Counted from the first letter of the stretch, positions 45,092 through 54,770 are shown. The stretch is 64,000 nt of DNA from Geminicoccaceae bacterium (GCA_028285265.1 JANQPX010000002.1:62001-126000), one strand, 5' to 3'. Translations and numbers: made by a program. Notes: generated by a model from the letters alone, not told the origin.

Positions 45092-45508
45092 CTAGCTACT
45101 GTTACTGACATTCAAAACCAATACGTTGCCGTCCTCATCGGTCTCGGCATCTGTCGCTTCCCAGTACTCACCATTCCATCGCTTTACGACTGGTTTTTCT
45201 GGGTCGCTCGCGTCTCTCCAAAATGCCCCAATAGGCGTGCTTGAAGTTGCCTTCGGTTCCTTAAGCCTGCGCACCTCGGCGATGAGATGGGGAAATGCGG
45301 TTCGAGCAAGTGCGGCGATCTCAGCATCGACGGAATTTTTAAAGGGCACATCATCGTTGATCAGCGAATAACGTTTTCTGCGATCATCTCTCGCCGTCAG
45401 CTTCCCCGCGACCGGCATCAACGAAAACCCCCAAGGCCCAGGCGTCGCTGCCCTATCGAGGTCTTCCCATTCGTCAAGTTGGTCGTCATTGATCGAACAA
45501 TCAATCAT
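45092..45508 (-). CDS. Hypothetical protein with ATPGPW motif
   Basis: A 138-residue soluble protein. The segment LDRAATPGPWGF followed by DAEIAALARTAFPHLIAEVRRL is a pattern seen in many small phage- and plasmid-borne proteins of unknown function. A C-terminal stretch, KRWNGEYWEATDAETDEDG, is acidic. No catalytic motif is evident. Its neighbours are unrelated, and the family's distribution suggests transfer by a mobile element. Confidence 0.65.
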   Translation of the reverse strand: MIDCSINDDQLDEWEDLDRAATPGPWGFSLMPVAGKLTARDDRRKRYSLINDDVPFKNSVDAEIAALARTAFPHLIAEVRRLKEPKATSSTPIGAFWRDASDPEKPVVKRWNGEYWEATDAETDEDGNVLVLNVSNSS

Positions 45509-46085
45509 TTACACTACGCTCCGAGACCTTTCGAGATATTCGCTCTTAAGTAGCATTAAATTCGATATTTATTCAACCATTTAGTGTCGTGTTGCCGATC
45601 TCAATTAGCGAGGGATGAGGAATGTCTTGAAGGAGCTGGGCATTGGCGCGCCACTTTGCAGACGTCGACGAGCGAGCCGTATCTAGCGGGCAGAAATGGC
45701 ATACCTCGTCGGTTCCTGTCGCTATTACTGACTGTCCCAAGCTGACGATGGGGCGGACGCGAAGCCAGTTGGAGTGACGAAGCTTAATCTTGGCCGCATT
45801 TCGTGCCGAGTGTCAGTGAACAGCGTCGATGAGTTCCTGGAGGCTAACCGCCGCTGCCAATCCCTGCACGGTCAAAAAGCCAACCGTTCGCATGAGACGA
45901 GCGAGTCCAGCGAACTTATAGGCCTCCATTCTGCAGCGCCTAAATCCAGTTCCGTCAAGTTGCGAAGTCCTGCCTGAAATTTGCTTTTCTCGCTTTCCCC
46001 GCCAAAGGGCTACCGAACGTCGACACGGACGGGAAGGGGACTGTTCGGAGATTTCGGGTGGCTTTTGTGATGGATAGATGCCGCA
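45509..46085. other. Intergenic region, no intact gene
   Basis: About 580 bases. A 67-codon plus-strand frame at 45774-45977 shows no family features. I see no terminator, repeat or RNA gene. Confidence 0.35.
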
Positions 46086-46721
46086 CTATGCGAGCTTTCT
46101 TGCGACGATGAACCGGCTGGGCGGAGGCGTGGTGCTTGTTTCGATGATCTTGAAGCCTGCAGTTGCGATGTGACCCTCAAGCTCGGTGATCTCCATGAAC
46201 TTTACGAACGGAGCTTTCTTGAGCAACTGCATCAACGGTAAGATCATGAGCATGAGCCGGAATTTGAACGGCGTGCCCTTGCCGGGGCGACAGACCGTCT
46301 TGGATACGAACAAGCCACCTGGTTTTAACAATTGGTTTATCCGCTTCATTGCTTCTTCAGTGTCTTCGATGAGGTGGATCAGATTCAATGCCAAAACAGC
46401 GTCATAGGGACCTTTGTCGAGCGTAGAGTCGAAGAGGTCCGACGTGACAAAGCGGACGTTCTGCACGCTTTGACTCGATGCCTTCTGCTGGGCAATTCGG
46501 ATCATGTTGTTTGAGATGTCACTCGCTGTAATGTGGGCGACGCCGGGCGCAAGTAGCAAGGCTGTCGAGCCAGTCCCACAGCCGACTTCGAGAACGCGAT
46601 CGGTGTCCGAGAGGTAGGACTTGATTCGCCCCAACGTGTATTCGTAGGCCTCTTTGTCTTTGATCGGTGATTTGGCGTAGCTGTCCGCAGCTCCGTCCCA
46701 AAACTTCGCAGCCTGTTGCAT
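46086..46721 (-). CDS. Class I SAM-dependent methyltransferase
   Basis: A 211-residue methyltransferase. Motif I is VLEVGCGTGSTALLLAP (about residue 40), followed by ITASDISNNMI and YDAVLALNLIHLIED (motif post-II). The ATG at 46721 has AAGGAG six bases upstream and is preferred to the upstream 46799. It is divergent from the LysR gene at 46806, which probably controls it. The helical C-terminal stretch PFKFRLMLMILPLMQLL may touch the membrane. Substrate unknown. Confidence 0.87.
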   Translation of the reverse strand: MQQAAKFWDGAADSYAKSPIKDKEAYEYTLGRIKSYLSDTDRVLEVGCGTGSTALLLAPGVAHITASDISNNMIRIAQQKASSQSVQNVRFVTSDLFDSTLDKGPYDAVLALNLIHLIEDTEEAMKRINQLLKPGGLFVSKTVCRPGKGTPFKFRLMLMILPLMQLLKKAPFVKFMEITELEGHIATAGFKIIETSTTPPPSRFIVARKLA

Positions 46722-46805
46722 GTGGCATCTCCTTTGATCCAGACATATTCTTGGATAGCGCGGAGATAAATTGCCGGAATTCGTAGGGGTGCTATACAAA
46801 AATGC

Positions 46806-47717
46806 ATGGACTGGAAGCTTGTATCATTTGACTGGAATCAGGCCCGTGCCTTCTTGGCGACGGTCGAAGAAGGATCATTGTCCGCTGCTGCCCGCGCCTT
46901 AGGGCTAACGCAACCAACATTGGGACGACAGGTCGCGTCGCTTGAGGCAGCGCTTGGAGTCGTCCTATTCGAGCGCGTCGGACAATCGATGCTGCTGACG
47001 CCATCTGGCGCTGAATTGCTCGATCATGTGCGGGCGATGCGTGATGCCGCAGGTCGCATCTCACTTACGGCATCGGGGCAGTCGCAGACCATTGCCGGGA
47101 GGGTGCGTATCACGGCTTCGGACATTTTTTCCGCCCATATGCTTCCACCGGCTCTAAAGCGACTGCGCGAACTTGCCCCACAACTTGAAATCGAAGTCGT
47201 AGCCGCTAACGACATCCTTGACCTGCAGCGGCGCGAAGCCGATGTCGCGATCCGACATTCACGGCCTGAGCAGCCCGATCTGATCGCGCGGCTGCTGTAC
47301 GAAGCGAAGGGGTATTTTTATGCCTCATCGTCTTATCTCGACAAACGCGGCCGACCATCCTCCTTCCAGGAGCTTGTCAGCCATGACTTCATCAGCTTTG
47401 GCGATGTCGATCGCATGTTGGGCTATATGCATGCGCGCGGGCTGCCTGTGACGAGAGAGAATTTTCTGTTGGAATCAGAAAACGGCATCGTTGCGTGGGA
47501 ATTCGCTTGCCAGGGTCTCGGCATCGTACCGATGGTGGAAAATGTCGGCGCGAAAACTCGAGGTGTGGAACGGGTGCTGCCCGACATGGACCCTTTTGTC
47601 TTTCCCATCTGGCTCACCACCCATCGCGAGCTTCATTGTAGCCGTCGAATCCGGCTGGTTTTCGATACGCTGGCAGAGGAACTGTCGTCAAAGCATTGGA
47701 CCAACGCGACAGATTGA
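46806..47717 (+). CDS. LysR-family transcriptional regulator
   Basis: A 303-residue regulator with the DNA-binding helix set FDWNQARAFLATVEEGSLSAAA and GLTQPTLGRQVASLEA at residues 8-55; the N-terminal W-x-x-x-RAFLA form is common in the subgroup that controls divergent genes. The effector domain begins near residue 95. Divergent from the methyltransferase gene, 84 bases away. Confidence 0.9.
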   Translation: MDWKLVSFDWNQARAFLATVEEGSLSAAARALGLTQPTLGRQVASLEAALGVVLFERVGQSMLLTPSGAELLDHVRAMRDAAGRISLTASGQSQTIAGRVRITASDIFSAHMLPPALKRLRELAPQLEIEVVAANDILDLQRREADVAIRHSRPEQPDLIARLLYEAKGYFYASSSYLDKRGRPSSFQELVSHDFISFGDVDRMLGYMHARGLPVTRENFLLESENGIVAWEFACQGLGIVPMVENVGAKTRGVERVLPDMDPFVFPIWLTTHRELHCSRRIRLVFDTLAEELSSKHWTNATD

Positions 47718-48272
47718 ATTTGATCCTTCGATGCTTTTGTTGCCAAATCTGGCAGATTTTGATGAAAAAGTCGGCGAAGCCATTGGTAGCCCGCGCGGCT
47801 GAGAAACTGGTTCTAACAAGGACGTTGCCTTAGAATTGATTTTCTTGAAATGCGCCATTCCGGAATGCCATTCTAACGAATTTTCGCGCCAAGTATTCGT
47901 TCGGAACTTTTTCATGAATATCGGCACTTCGCAGCCACGAGGCGTCCGGCTGGAATGGGCTCTCATTGACCAATGTGGCAGCATGGATCGCGACGCTGGC
48001 GACATCTTTATCGACGCTTGCCGGGTTCGTCGCAGCGGCCCATTCTCGCTGCTCATGGGCTGCTGACGACGACGGGACCTTTCAAACTATTCTGCTGGTA
48101 TAGTCGAGCACGATTTTCGAGCTCGAAAACCCCACTGCCGCTCAAGCCGCAGGTTAATGCGCGTGGCTTTTCCATCCGCCAATGCTGATGGGCCTTTTCA
48201 ATGTGTTAGCTGGAAATTAATCCCCGCCTGGCATCCTCTTCGCAAGAAATTCAATAACGCATGTAGGGCACC
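47718..48272. other. Intergenic region, no intact gene
   Basis: About 555 bases; several short open frames but none with family features or a ribosome binding site. The promoter of the TMEM43-like gene should be at the right end. Confidence 0.35.
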
Positions 48273-49412
48273 ATGGCGCCACGAGAGATTGGATTCCGCC
48301 AAAACCGCCCATCCGCTCCTATCCCCAAGACAATGCCGGGTAAGTCGCGGACGGCAACCACAATTCTATCGGTTCTTTTTGGCGCCGCCTTGTTGGCAGG
48401 CGGTTGGATCCTCGGATCCTGGGGCCAAGGGAAAGCGTCAATCCACATCAAATTGATCAAGTTCGCAAGCGACAATGCCATTACGACGTCCGCAAGCACG
48501 ATTGATCCAGCCAATGACGACCGCCTCGTGTTTCTCACTGGACAGCTTTCGACGGCAAACGGGGTGTTTGACGAAGAGATCGGCTTTCAACAAACAGCTA
48601 TTCGACTTTCACGACGGGTTGAAATGTTTCAGTGGGAACAGACAACTCGACGCGTCAACAGTCGACATCGCTATGAATACAGGAAAGTTTGGTCCGACGA
48701 GATTATCGATTCGCGCGATTTTCGCCGAAAAAGCGGTCACGAAAACCCAGCAACGTTGCCATTCAATTCAGCGAGTTTCGAGGCAAACGATATCAAACTC
48801 GGCGCCTATGATATATCTGCGACCCTGATTGAGGATTCGATCAAAGAAGAACGAGTCGCCTTCACCGAAGCCATGTTCGCTGAGTTGCCTGATGAAACAC
48901 GCAGCCAGTATCGCGTTAAAAGCCCATATTTGACAACGGCGCGCGGTGACCATCCAGAAATCGGCGATATCCGCGTCAGTTATCGAATCGTCGCTGCAGC
49001 TGAGATTTCAGTCTTCGCGCAGCAAAACGAAAGCGCACTCACGTCGTTCCCGACCCAACACGGTCCATTGGTTTGGGTCGAACAGGGCGTCCATGACATG
49101 CAAGAACTTCTCGATGGCGCCGAAACAATGAACAGCCAATTGGGTCAAATTCTAGCTGGCATCTCGGTGATCATCATGATCATAGGCGCCGCTTTCCTTA
49201 TGCGACCGATCGGCCTTTTCGAACGAACGACCGCCTACATCCGCAAGGCCTTCGGGTTTGGCATTGTCGCAATCATCGGGTTGGCATTACTTTCCGTCGC
49301 TGCCCTGTTTTTCTGGATGCTCGCAATGATTCCCGGCGCTTTGATCGTGTTCTTCGCTGTCTTGATGCTGATCATCCTCTCTACGGGATTTTCAGTTTGG
49401 CGGGCGTTGTAG
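48273..49412 (+). CDS. TMEM43-family membrane protein
   Basis: A 379-residue protein matching the TMEM43 (LUMA) layout: one N-terminal membrane helix (LSVLFGAALLAGGWILGSW, residues 33-51), a large soluble domain with EMFQWEQ and KVWSDEIIDSRDFR, and three to four C-terminal helices (residues 290-378, including VSIIIMIIGAAFLM-like and AIIGLALLSVAALFFWML segments). The EMFQWEE-type motif is the family signature. Function is unknown in bacteria; the animal protein sits in the ER/inner nuclear membrane. The start at 48273 has a weak ribosome binding site; an ATG at 48333 is an alternative. Confidence 0.85.
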   Translation: MAPREIGFRQNRPSAPIPKTMPGKSRTATTILSVLFGAALLAGGWILGSWGQGKASIHIKLIKFASDNAITTSASTIDPANDDRLVFLTGQLSTANGVFDEEIGFQQTAIRLSRRVEMFQWEQTTRRVNSRHRYEYRKVWSDEIIDSRDFRRKSGHENPATLPFNSASFEANDIKLGAYDISATLIEDSIKEERVAFTEAMFAELPDETRSQYRVKSPYLTTARGDHPEIGDIRVSYRIVAAAEISVFAQQNESALTSFPTQHGPLVWVEQGVHDMQELLDGAETMNSQLGQILAGISVIIMIIGAAFLMRPIGLFERTTAYIRKAFGFGIVAIIGLALLSVAALFFWMLAMIPGALIVFFAVLMLIILSTGFSVWRAL

Positions 49413-49750
49413 TGCATCCAAGAAACAGCCAGCGGACCAATAGAACACAAAGGTGATCTCCGACCGATTGAGGTCAGAACCCGAGCCGCGCAGGCCGGGG
49501 GATCAAACATGGCGTCTCAGGCTCGGATTTTGAGTGTGCAGCTGCGATGGTCCCTGTCTGCGATCCCGAGACCCGGTCGCCCCAAAAAGACTGAGCCGAT
49601 GATTGGTGTCGACGTTCTTAGTCATGTGTTGAAGCTTGGAAGGTCACTGGAAGAACGGGTCGGATGGGGCGCTGAGATGAAGAGCTGACGTCTGAGGCGG
49701 GCCGATCCTCCTCAGCGCTGCCGAGATTTCATAGGCCAATTAGAGCATCG
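49413..49750. other. Intergenic region, no gene seen
   Basis: Between the convergent ends of the TMEM43-like gene and the TAXI/Calx-beta gene. No supported coding frame or clear terminator. Confidence 0.35.
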
Positions 49751-51280
49751 TTAGCTGTCATCATCGCTAATCGTTGCCGAATGCTTTGATTGTTCAAACA
49801 CAGCAATTTCAGGGTTAGTTGCCATGATGACGTAGAATTGCTCATCCTGTTCTTTGACGTTGTCATCGATGAGCTCGATCTTAATCTCAGCTTTCCTCAC
49901 TCCGGGATCAATTAATAGAACACCATTTTGGTCTCGAAAATCGCGCTCAGCTTTTGCCGTACCATCAAGCGTTTGAAATGCGATGGGCAATTGCTCATCA
50001 GAGGATCTCGAGAGCATTATGTTAAACGCAATCTCTGATGCACCCTCTGTCGATGTCGCTTGATTAACTTCGATTTTGACAGGATCTTGGGCAGCAATAG
50101 CAGTACTATCATGGGTTACAAAGCTATCCACAGCAGCGGGCTCAACGGCCTCGAGCTCGCTGACATGTTCAACTTGGTTACTGCGAACATGGATGATCTT
50201 ATCACCCACCCTGAGCTGGACAGTGTCTTCAATTGGCAGCTGTCGGTCACGGTCTAGCCATTCTTGCGCTGGCTTGAATCGCTGCCAGCCTGGAATTTCC
50301 GCGGCGAGGTCGACATCCTTCCATTTTGGATGACGCACAGAAGAGTCGCTGAATTGATCAAAGTTGCTGAAGAGCGACTCAACAAATGTGCTTACTTTAG
50401 CGTAGCGCTCATGATCAGGCGACCAATCATAAACCGCAAGCACTTCAGGCACAGAGATGGTCGCAATAGATTCTCCCTCTTCGACGAGCGTTGGATAGTC
50501 CTCATGCGTGAGGGTCGACGGCAGATAGGTTTCTTCGAGATTTTTGTTTATTGGCACCGGGAGCAGATGCAGCCCGTCACTAGCCCCGAGGTCGTTAAGC
50601 GAACTTGCAGGCTTTCCTGTTACCACAAATGCTGCTGCGATCTCGTTGTCTTTGACTTTCTCTATCGCAACATCGCGCTCGTAATGCACGGGCTCGGGCT
50701 TAATGCCCAGGCTTTGGAAAACGTTCTCGGCCGTGATAAAGGAGCCCCGGCCTTCGACATCGTAGCTAACAAGCTTTCCGTCCAAATCCTGAATAGATTT
50801 GATGTGTCGCGCGGCGATCAAATGAAGCTCACTATTATAAAGCTTGGTGATGTAGCGCATCTTCCTTCTGATGTTCGGATGAATGCTATTGCGCTCGACA
50901 TACGCAAGCACGTCTGATTGCAGGATGCTGACATCGATGCCACGAAGGTACATGACGTCGGCAATGCCTTGCAGGGATCCATGGCCAATGACGGGAAGCA
51001 CGCGCAGTTCTCCTGTCTTGTTGAGAACATTCGCCATGTCGGATGCAATAACCGTGCAGGTGCAACCAAGACCCTTGGTGAGTATTCGCACCGTGCCTTG
51101 ATTTACGGTCTGTTTCCAAGCAGCCTGGCTCTTCGGCTCAAGGGCAAGGTTTTTCGCCTCGAGCCCTGGAACAGCGAAACTCATGACGATCAAGATGGTA
51201 GCTAGAGATCTGGCCAACTCACCTGCTTTTCGTGCCATTTTGCCCAAAGTTAAACTCCATTCTTTTTGATTATCTGGCAT
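49751..51280 (-). CDS. TAXI-family solute-binding protein fused to a Calx-beta domain
   Basis: A 509-residue exported protein. After a basic leader and hydrophobic segment (SLATILIVMSFAVPGLEA, residues 25-42) comes a TAXI/NMT1-type binding domain: TVRILTKGLGCTCTVIAS, VLPVIGHGSLQGIADV and RGIDVSILQSDVLAY, continuing to about residue 345. A linker leads to a Calx-beta domain at about 396-509 (STEGASEIAFNIMLSR, IAFQTLDGTAKAERDF, IELIDDNVKEQDEQFYV), a calcium-binding beta sandwich. TAXI proteins normally lack this. No TRAP permease genes adjoin it. The first ATG is used; one at 51235 would also keep the leader. Confidence 0.82.
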   Translation of the reverse strand: MPDNQKEWSLTLGKMARKAGELARSLATILIVMSFAVPGLEAKNLALEPKSQAAWKQTVNQGTVRILTKGLGCTCTVIASDMANVLNKTGELRVLPVIGHGSLQGIADVMYLRGIDVSILQSDVLAYVERNSIHPNIRRKMRYITKLYNSELHLIAARHIKSIQDLDGKLVSYDVEGRGSFITAENVFQSLGIKPEPVHYERDVAIEKVKDNEIAAAFVVTGKPASSLNDLGASDGLHLLPVPINKNLEETYLPSTLTHEDYPTLVEEGESIATISVPEVLAVYDWSPDHERYAKVSTFVESLFSNFDQFSDSSVRHPKWKDVDLAAEIPGWQRFKPAQEWLDRDRQLPIEDTVQLRVGDKIIHVRSNQVEHVSELEAVEPAAVDSFVTHDSTAIAAQDPVKIEVNQATSTEGASEIAFNIMLSRSSDEQLPIAFQTLDGTAKAERDFRDQNGVLLIDPGVRKAEIKIELIDDNVKEQDEQFYVIMATNPEIAVFEQSKHSATISDDDS

Positions 51281-51584
51281 ATGGAACTATCGCATTGGTC
51301 CTAAAATCGTCTAGGGAGCAACAGGTGCCCTACACCGACATCGTCAATGCGACGCAACTTTTGTTCAGTAGCTGACCAATTGAAAACAATGCTAGATCTA
51401 TTTTATTCAAGTTTTGGGCAGGATTGATTCTCATGTGCCAAAGGCTGCAAGCAAGGAGCGGACGCGAAGCCTGCTGATGCGCGTCAACGGCTACTTTCAG
51501 GCCCTAAGCCCGCGCTCGGCGAGCTGGTGCTTGGGCTCACAGACGACCGAAGCCGTCACCGGCGACGGTCCGGGCTTGGAGACC
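51281..51584. other. Intergenic region, no gene seen
   Basis: About 300 bases, somewhat AT-rich near 51290-51410, where the promoter of the minus-strand TAXI gene should lie. No gene recognised. Confidence 0.35.
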
Positions 51585-52424
51585 TTAAGAAGGATTCTCG
51601 CGATCTGTTAATGCGGCACTTACCATTCTTGGCGATCTGTCGATAAGGCTCATCATTTGTCGAATGGACAACGAGGTATCGCGGAGAAAGCCTTGGTTTG
51701 GTGGAACCTGCTCAGCAACTAAGTGACGGGTGGAAACCCCTAACGCTTGCATTGCCTCGCGGTGAAAATCGAAAACGCTCATCCTGTGCCCGGCGACGTG
51801 TACCGTCCCTGTGAAACGCAATATTTCGATCTCGAGTATGATGGCCGCTGCTTCATTGACCTCCAAGGGACTCTTGAACATGTCACTAAATAAGCTGACG
51901 TCTTGCCCCCGGATGAGACGGGATCGAGTGGTCTCGAGACGAGAATCAAGCCTTCCCATTGAGAAACCAAAAAGGTAGCTCGGTCGCACAACAATGTGAT
52001 TGGAGCAGGTGCCGCGTACCGCATCCTCCATAAAGGCGAGGCCTTTGCCATAATCGCTATCTGGAGAAACTGGATCTTTTTCGCTGTAGAGACCTCGACG
52101 GCCGTCGAACACAGCATCACTTGAGATGTAGATTATGCGACGATCGCGACAGATCTGAAGAAACGACTTCGCGCGTTCACGCGCTGAATGACCTACCAGC
52201 ATCGGTTCAAAATGTGCAGCTATGACGATGAGCTGGGGATTGACCTTATCAAGCAAGACGTCAGGGTCGTCTCTCAGGAGATCGAATTTAATCGATGCTT
52301 TGCGAATCGGCCTCGATTTGTGTGTTTCGAAGACGTTCAGATACTCGGATGCAGCTTGAAAAATGGCGTTTCCGAAGAATCCGCTGCCACCAACAATGAG
52401 TACGGTCTTCATGTCGTTTTGCAT
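51585..52424 (-). CDS. RmlD-like NAD(P)-dependent sugar-nucleotide reductase
   Basis: A 279-residue short-chain dehydrogenase of the extended/atypical (RmlD) class. The nucleotide-binding glycine motif is VLIVGGSGFFGNAIF (residues 8-22); IIYISSDAVFDGRRG holds the catalytic Ser/Thr region. The YxxxK centre is altered: the expected segment reads DYGKGLAFMED, with Lys two residues after Tyr, not four. It may act on another substrate or be impaired. It is divergent from the methyltransferase at 52634. Confidence 0.8.
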   Translation of the reverse strand: MQNDMKTVLIVGGSGFFGNAIFQAASEYLNVFETHKSRPIRKASIKFDLLRDDPDVLLDKVNPQLIVIAAHFEPMLVGHSARERAKSFLQICRDRRIIYISSDAVFDGRRGLYSEKDPVSPDSDYGKGLAFMEDAVRGTCSNHIVVRPSYLFGFSMGRLDSRLETTRSRLIRGQDVSLFSDMFKSPLEVNEAAAIILEIEILRFTGTVHVAGHRMSVFDFHREAMQALGVSTRHLVAEQVPPNQGFLRDTSLSIRQMMSLIDRSPRMVSAALTDRENPS

Positions 52425-52633
52425 ATTTCAGATATTCGAAACTGACGCTCGACCGCAATGAAGAAATCTGCTGTGCCTGAATTTGGCAGGAGACCGCAGG
52501 TAGGCGTCTGATGGCCTTAAACTCGATAGCGGCCGTTCACTCGCAGGCGCTAACGCGGGCTGTTGAACGCTTGCAGACCTTGCCAGCTGTGTGTCTTTTA
52601 GCCCCTTCTTGTCCAAGAGAGGGAGTAGGGGAC

Positions 52634-53386
52634 ATGGCCATCGGGGGTGAGTTTACCCACCGTCTTCTGAAAGATGCAGGTCTGGGTGGCGACATTCGCG
52701 TATTGGATCTTGGATGCGGTACCGGTGATGTCAGCTTGCTTGCTGCCGCTTTGATCGGCTTAGGTGGCTCTGTCGTTGGTGTCGATAAAAGTGCCCAAGC
52801 GCTCAATGTTGCCCGTGATCGCGCACGCAAAGCTGATGTGCAGAATGTCGACTTCGTCGAGTGCGATTTGCGGCATCTTTCCGATGATTTTGGTATCTTT
52901 GATGTCATCGTCGGCCGCCGCGTTTTGATGTATCAGGCCGACATTGTTGAGGCGATCCGCCGGTTTCTGCCTTGGCTGCGCCCTGATGGGCTTGCAGTCT
53001 TTCATGAACATGACACGACCATGGTGCCGTTCAGCAGTGAGGCCATGCCGCTTCACCACCTCGTTCAGGGTTGGATGCGGGAAACGATCGCGCGTGAGGG
53101 GGCAGACATCCACATGGGCTTCAACCTGCACCACGTGCTCACGAAGGCTGGGCTCTTGGTTGAACATGTGAGGGCGGAGGCCATTATCCAAACACCAACG
53201 CAGAAATACCCTCTTGCACCGATTGTTCGCGCCATGCTCCCAAGGATCGTAGAACAGGGCGTGGCGAGCGAGGACGACATTGACATCGACACACTTGATC
53301 GACGTCTGGACGCGGAACAGGAAAGCACCAACGCGACCTATGTTGGCGATATGATGTTTGGTGCTTGGGCTAGAAAGCCAAGCTAG
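52634..53386 (+). CDS. Class I SAM-dependent methyltransferase
   Basis: A 250-residue methyltransferase. Motif I is VLDLGCGTGDVSLLAAAL, followed by VGVDKSAQALNVAR and FDVIVGRRVLMYQAD, the ubiquinone-biosynthesis-like fold. The frame is open back to 52511, but the ATG at 52634 has GGAGTAGGGGAC just upstream and starts where family similarity begins. Next to the RmlD-like gene on the other strand and before the amine oxidase; substrate unknown. Confidence 0.85.
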   Translation: MAIGGEFTHRLLKDAGLGGDIRVLDLGCGTGDVSLLAAALIGLGGSVVGVDKSAQALNVARDRARKADVQNVDFVECDLRHLSDDFGIFDVIVGRRVLMYQADIVEAIRRFLPWLRPDGLAVFHEHDTTMVPFSSEAMPLHHLVQGWMRETIAREGADIHMGFNLHHVLTKAGLLVEHVRAEAIIQTPTQKYPLAPIVRAMLPRIVEQGVASEDDIDIDTLDRRLDAEQESTNATYVGDMMFGAWARKPS

Positions 53387-53552
53387 CACCGGGTGCAAAA
53401 AAAGCCATTTGGACGGCATCAAGGCCGAGGAGCCAGGAGCAGCTGACCTTCAACGGCGAGAGGCCAGCGCAACATGATGAACCCTTGCGGACGTTCGGAT
53501 GGCTCATGAACTGGCTCGGCTGCTTGCACACCCCTAAATTCAGCTTCGAATA

Positions 53553-54770
53553 TTAGACAGGGTAAACGGCGTTTAGCGTCTGTAGTCCGCGTCCGATTAC
53601 CTCTTCATCGGAAAGGTCTGCCAAGGCCAAGGCCGGTCGTCCGCCGTTGAATGCCATGATCAAGGGGACACCGAAATATTTGTAGAGATTGAGCCATTGA
53701 TTGAATTGTCCCGGCGGTAGCCCGTTTTCCGGCGTGGCGATCCAAGTTGTATCCCGATCCCAAAAGGCCTCCTCGAACAAGAGGTATACCTTGTCGAGGG
53801 TGCCCATGCCGAGGCGAATGATGGCGTCGAGCTTGTTTTGGGGAAGTGGCGGTGAGAAGCGGACGCTTCCCTGCTTAAGGACGCCAAGCGGCAGTGTTAC
53901 GACGACGGCGTCGTAGTGCGCCGGATCAGCGTCTGCGAAGGACAGCGCCACACCAACATCGGTTTGGGTGATGCCCTTAACAGGCCTGCCAAGCTGAACC
54001 TCGTAGGCTCCCTTCAAAGCCGATAAGATGCCAGCATAACCACCGGGAAACTTGACGTCATCACCGCCATAGTCGTGTTGAAGTTGATAGGCGTCGGTAT
54101 TGATTTGCTCGAAGTCGGCACCGGCAGTGTGCTGTACGGACACGACATTCTCGAGCCATTCGGGTGTGTCGTACTCGGCAATCATCCGACCACTCTTGCC
54201 ACGAACAATGTAGCTTTCATCAGTCACGATGTAGTCGTTCTTTACGGCATCAGCGAGTTGGATCAGCGGGTTGCCGTCCACACCGTGGATCCAACTTGCG
54301 CCCAAGTCCAGCGGCCAATCGAGACTGTTATCTGTCCAGATACGGCCACCCAGACGACTTCGCGCCTCAAAGACGGTCACGTCCATCCCTTCGCCACCAA
54401 GCTGCTGAGCTGCAGCCAGACCGCTTATCCCGGCACCGACCACGGCCACACGCTCAACCTTTTGATCAAGCACGAAGCTCGCGGTTCGCATGCCCGACTC
54501 ATAGGCAGCATGGACGGTGCTGTTATACTTAGGAAATACTGCCTCGCCGGCAAAGAATATCCTGTCATTCAACGGCGCCTCGATATCTTGACGATCACGC
54601 TGCATGGCACCTTTCGCAACGTAGGAATATGAGCCAAAAGCAAAAGGATCTTGGCTCCAATTGGTTCGGATATAGCCGGTTAACCGATGCCCCTTTGCAG
54701 CAACGGTCCATGGTAAGAAACCGGATAATAAGTTGCCGCCCAACAAGCCAAGTGCGGCTCGACGTTGCAT
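53553..54770 (-). CDS. Circularly permuted flavin monoamine oxidase with twin-arginine-like leader
   Basis: A 405-residue protein with normal amine-oxidase sequence in the wrong order. Residues 1-25 are a leader starting MQRRAALGLLGG. Residues 30-98 are what normally ends an amine oxidase: WSQDPFAFGSYSYV, DRIFFAGEAVF and STVHAAYESGMRTA. Only then comes the FAD Rossmann start VAVVGAGISGLAAAQQL (108-124), FEARSRLGGRIWTD, LDLGASWIHGVDGNPL, and the body, ending at EEVIGRGLQTLNAVYPV, the point just before the missing C-terminal block in ordinary enzymes. The frame has no stop or shift. In the fold, the C-terminal block packs on the Rossmann domain, so the permutation could still make an active oxidase. 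Probably exported by Tat with FAD bound (inferred). Confidence 0.85.
   Translation of the reverse strand: MQRRAALGLLGGNLLSGFLPWTVAAKGHRLTGYIRTNWSQDPFAFGSYSYVAKGAMQRDRQDIEAPLNDRIFFAGEAVFPKYNSTVHAAYESGMRTASFVLDQKVERVAVVGAGISGLAAAQQLGGEGMDVTVFEARSRLGGRIWTDNSLDWPLDLGASWIHGVDGNPLIQLADAVKNDYIVTDESYIVRGKSGRMIAEYDTPEWLENVVSVQHTAGADFEQINTDAYQLQHDYGGDDVKFPGGYAGILSALKGAYEVQLGRPVKGITQTDVGVALSFADADPAHYDAVVVTLPLGVLKQGSVRFSPPLPQNKLDAIIRLGMGTLDKVYLLFEEAFWDRDTTWIATPENGLPPGQFNQWLNLYKYFGVPLIMAFNGGRPALALADLSDEEVIGRGLQTLNAVYPV

Noticed and set aside
53553..54770. Amine oxidase as two tandem genes or a frameshifted pair
   Set aside because: One continuous frame covers the leader, the moved block and the Rossmann domain with no stop, so it is a single ORF.
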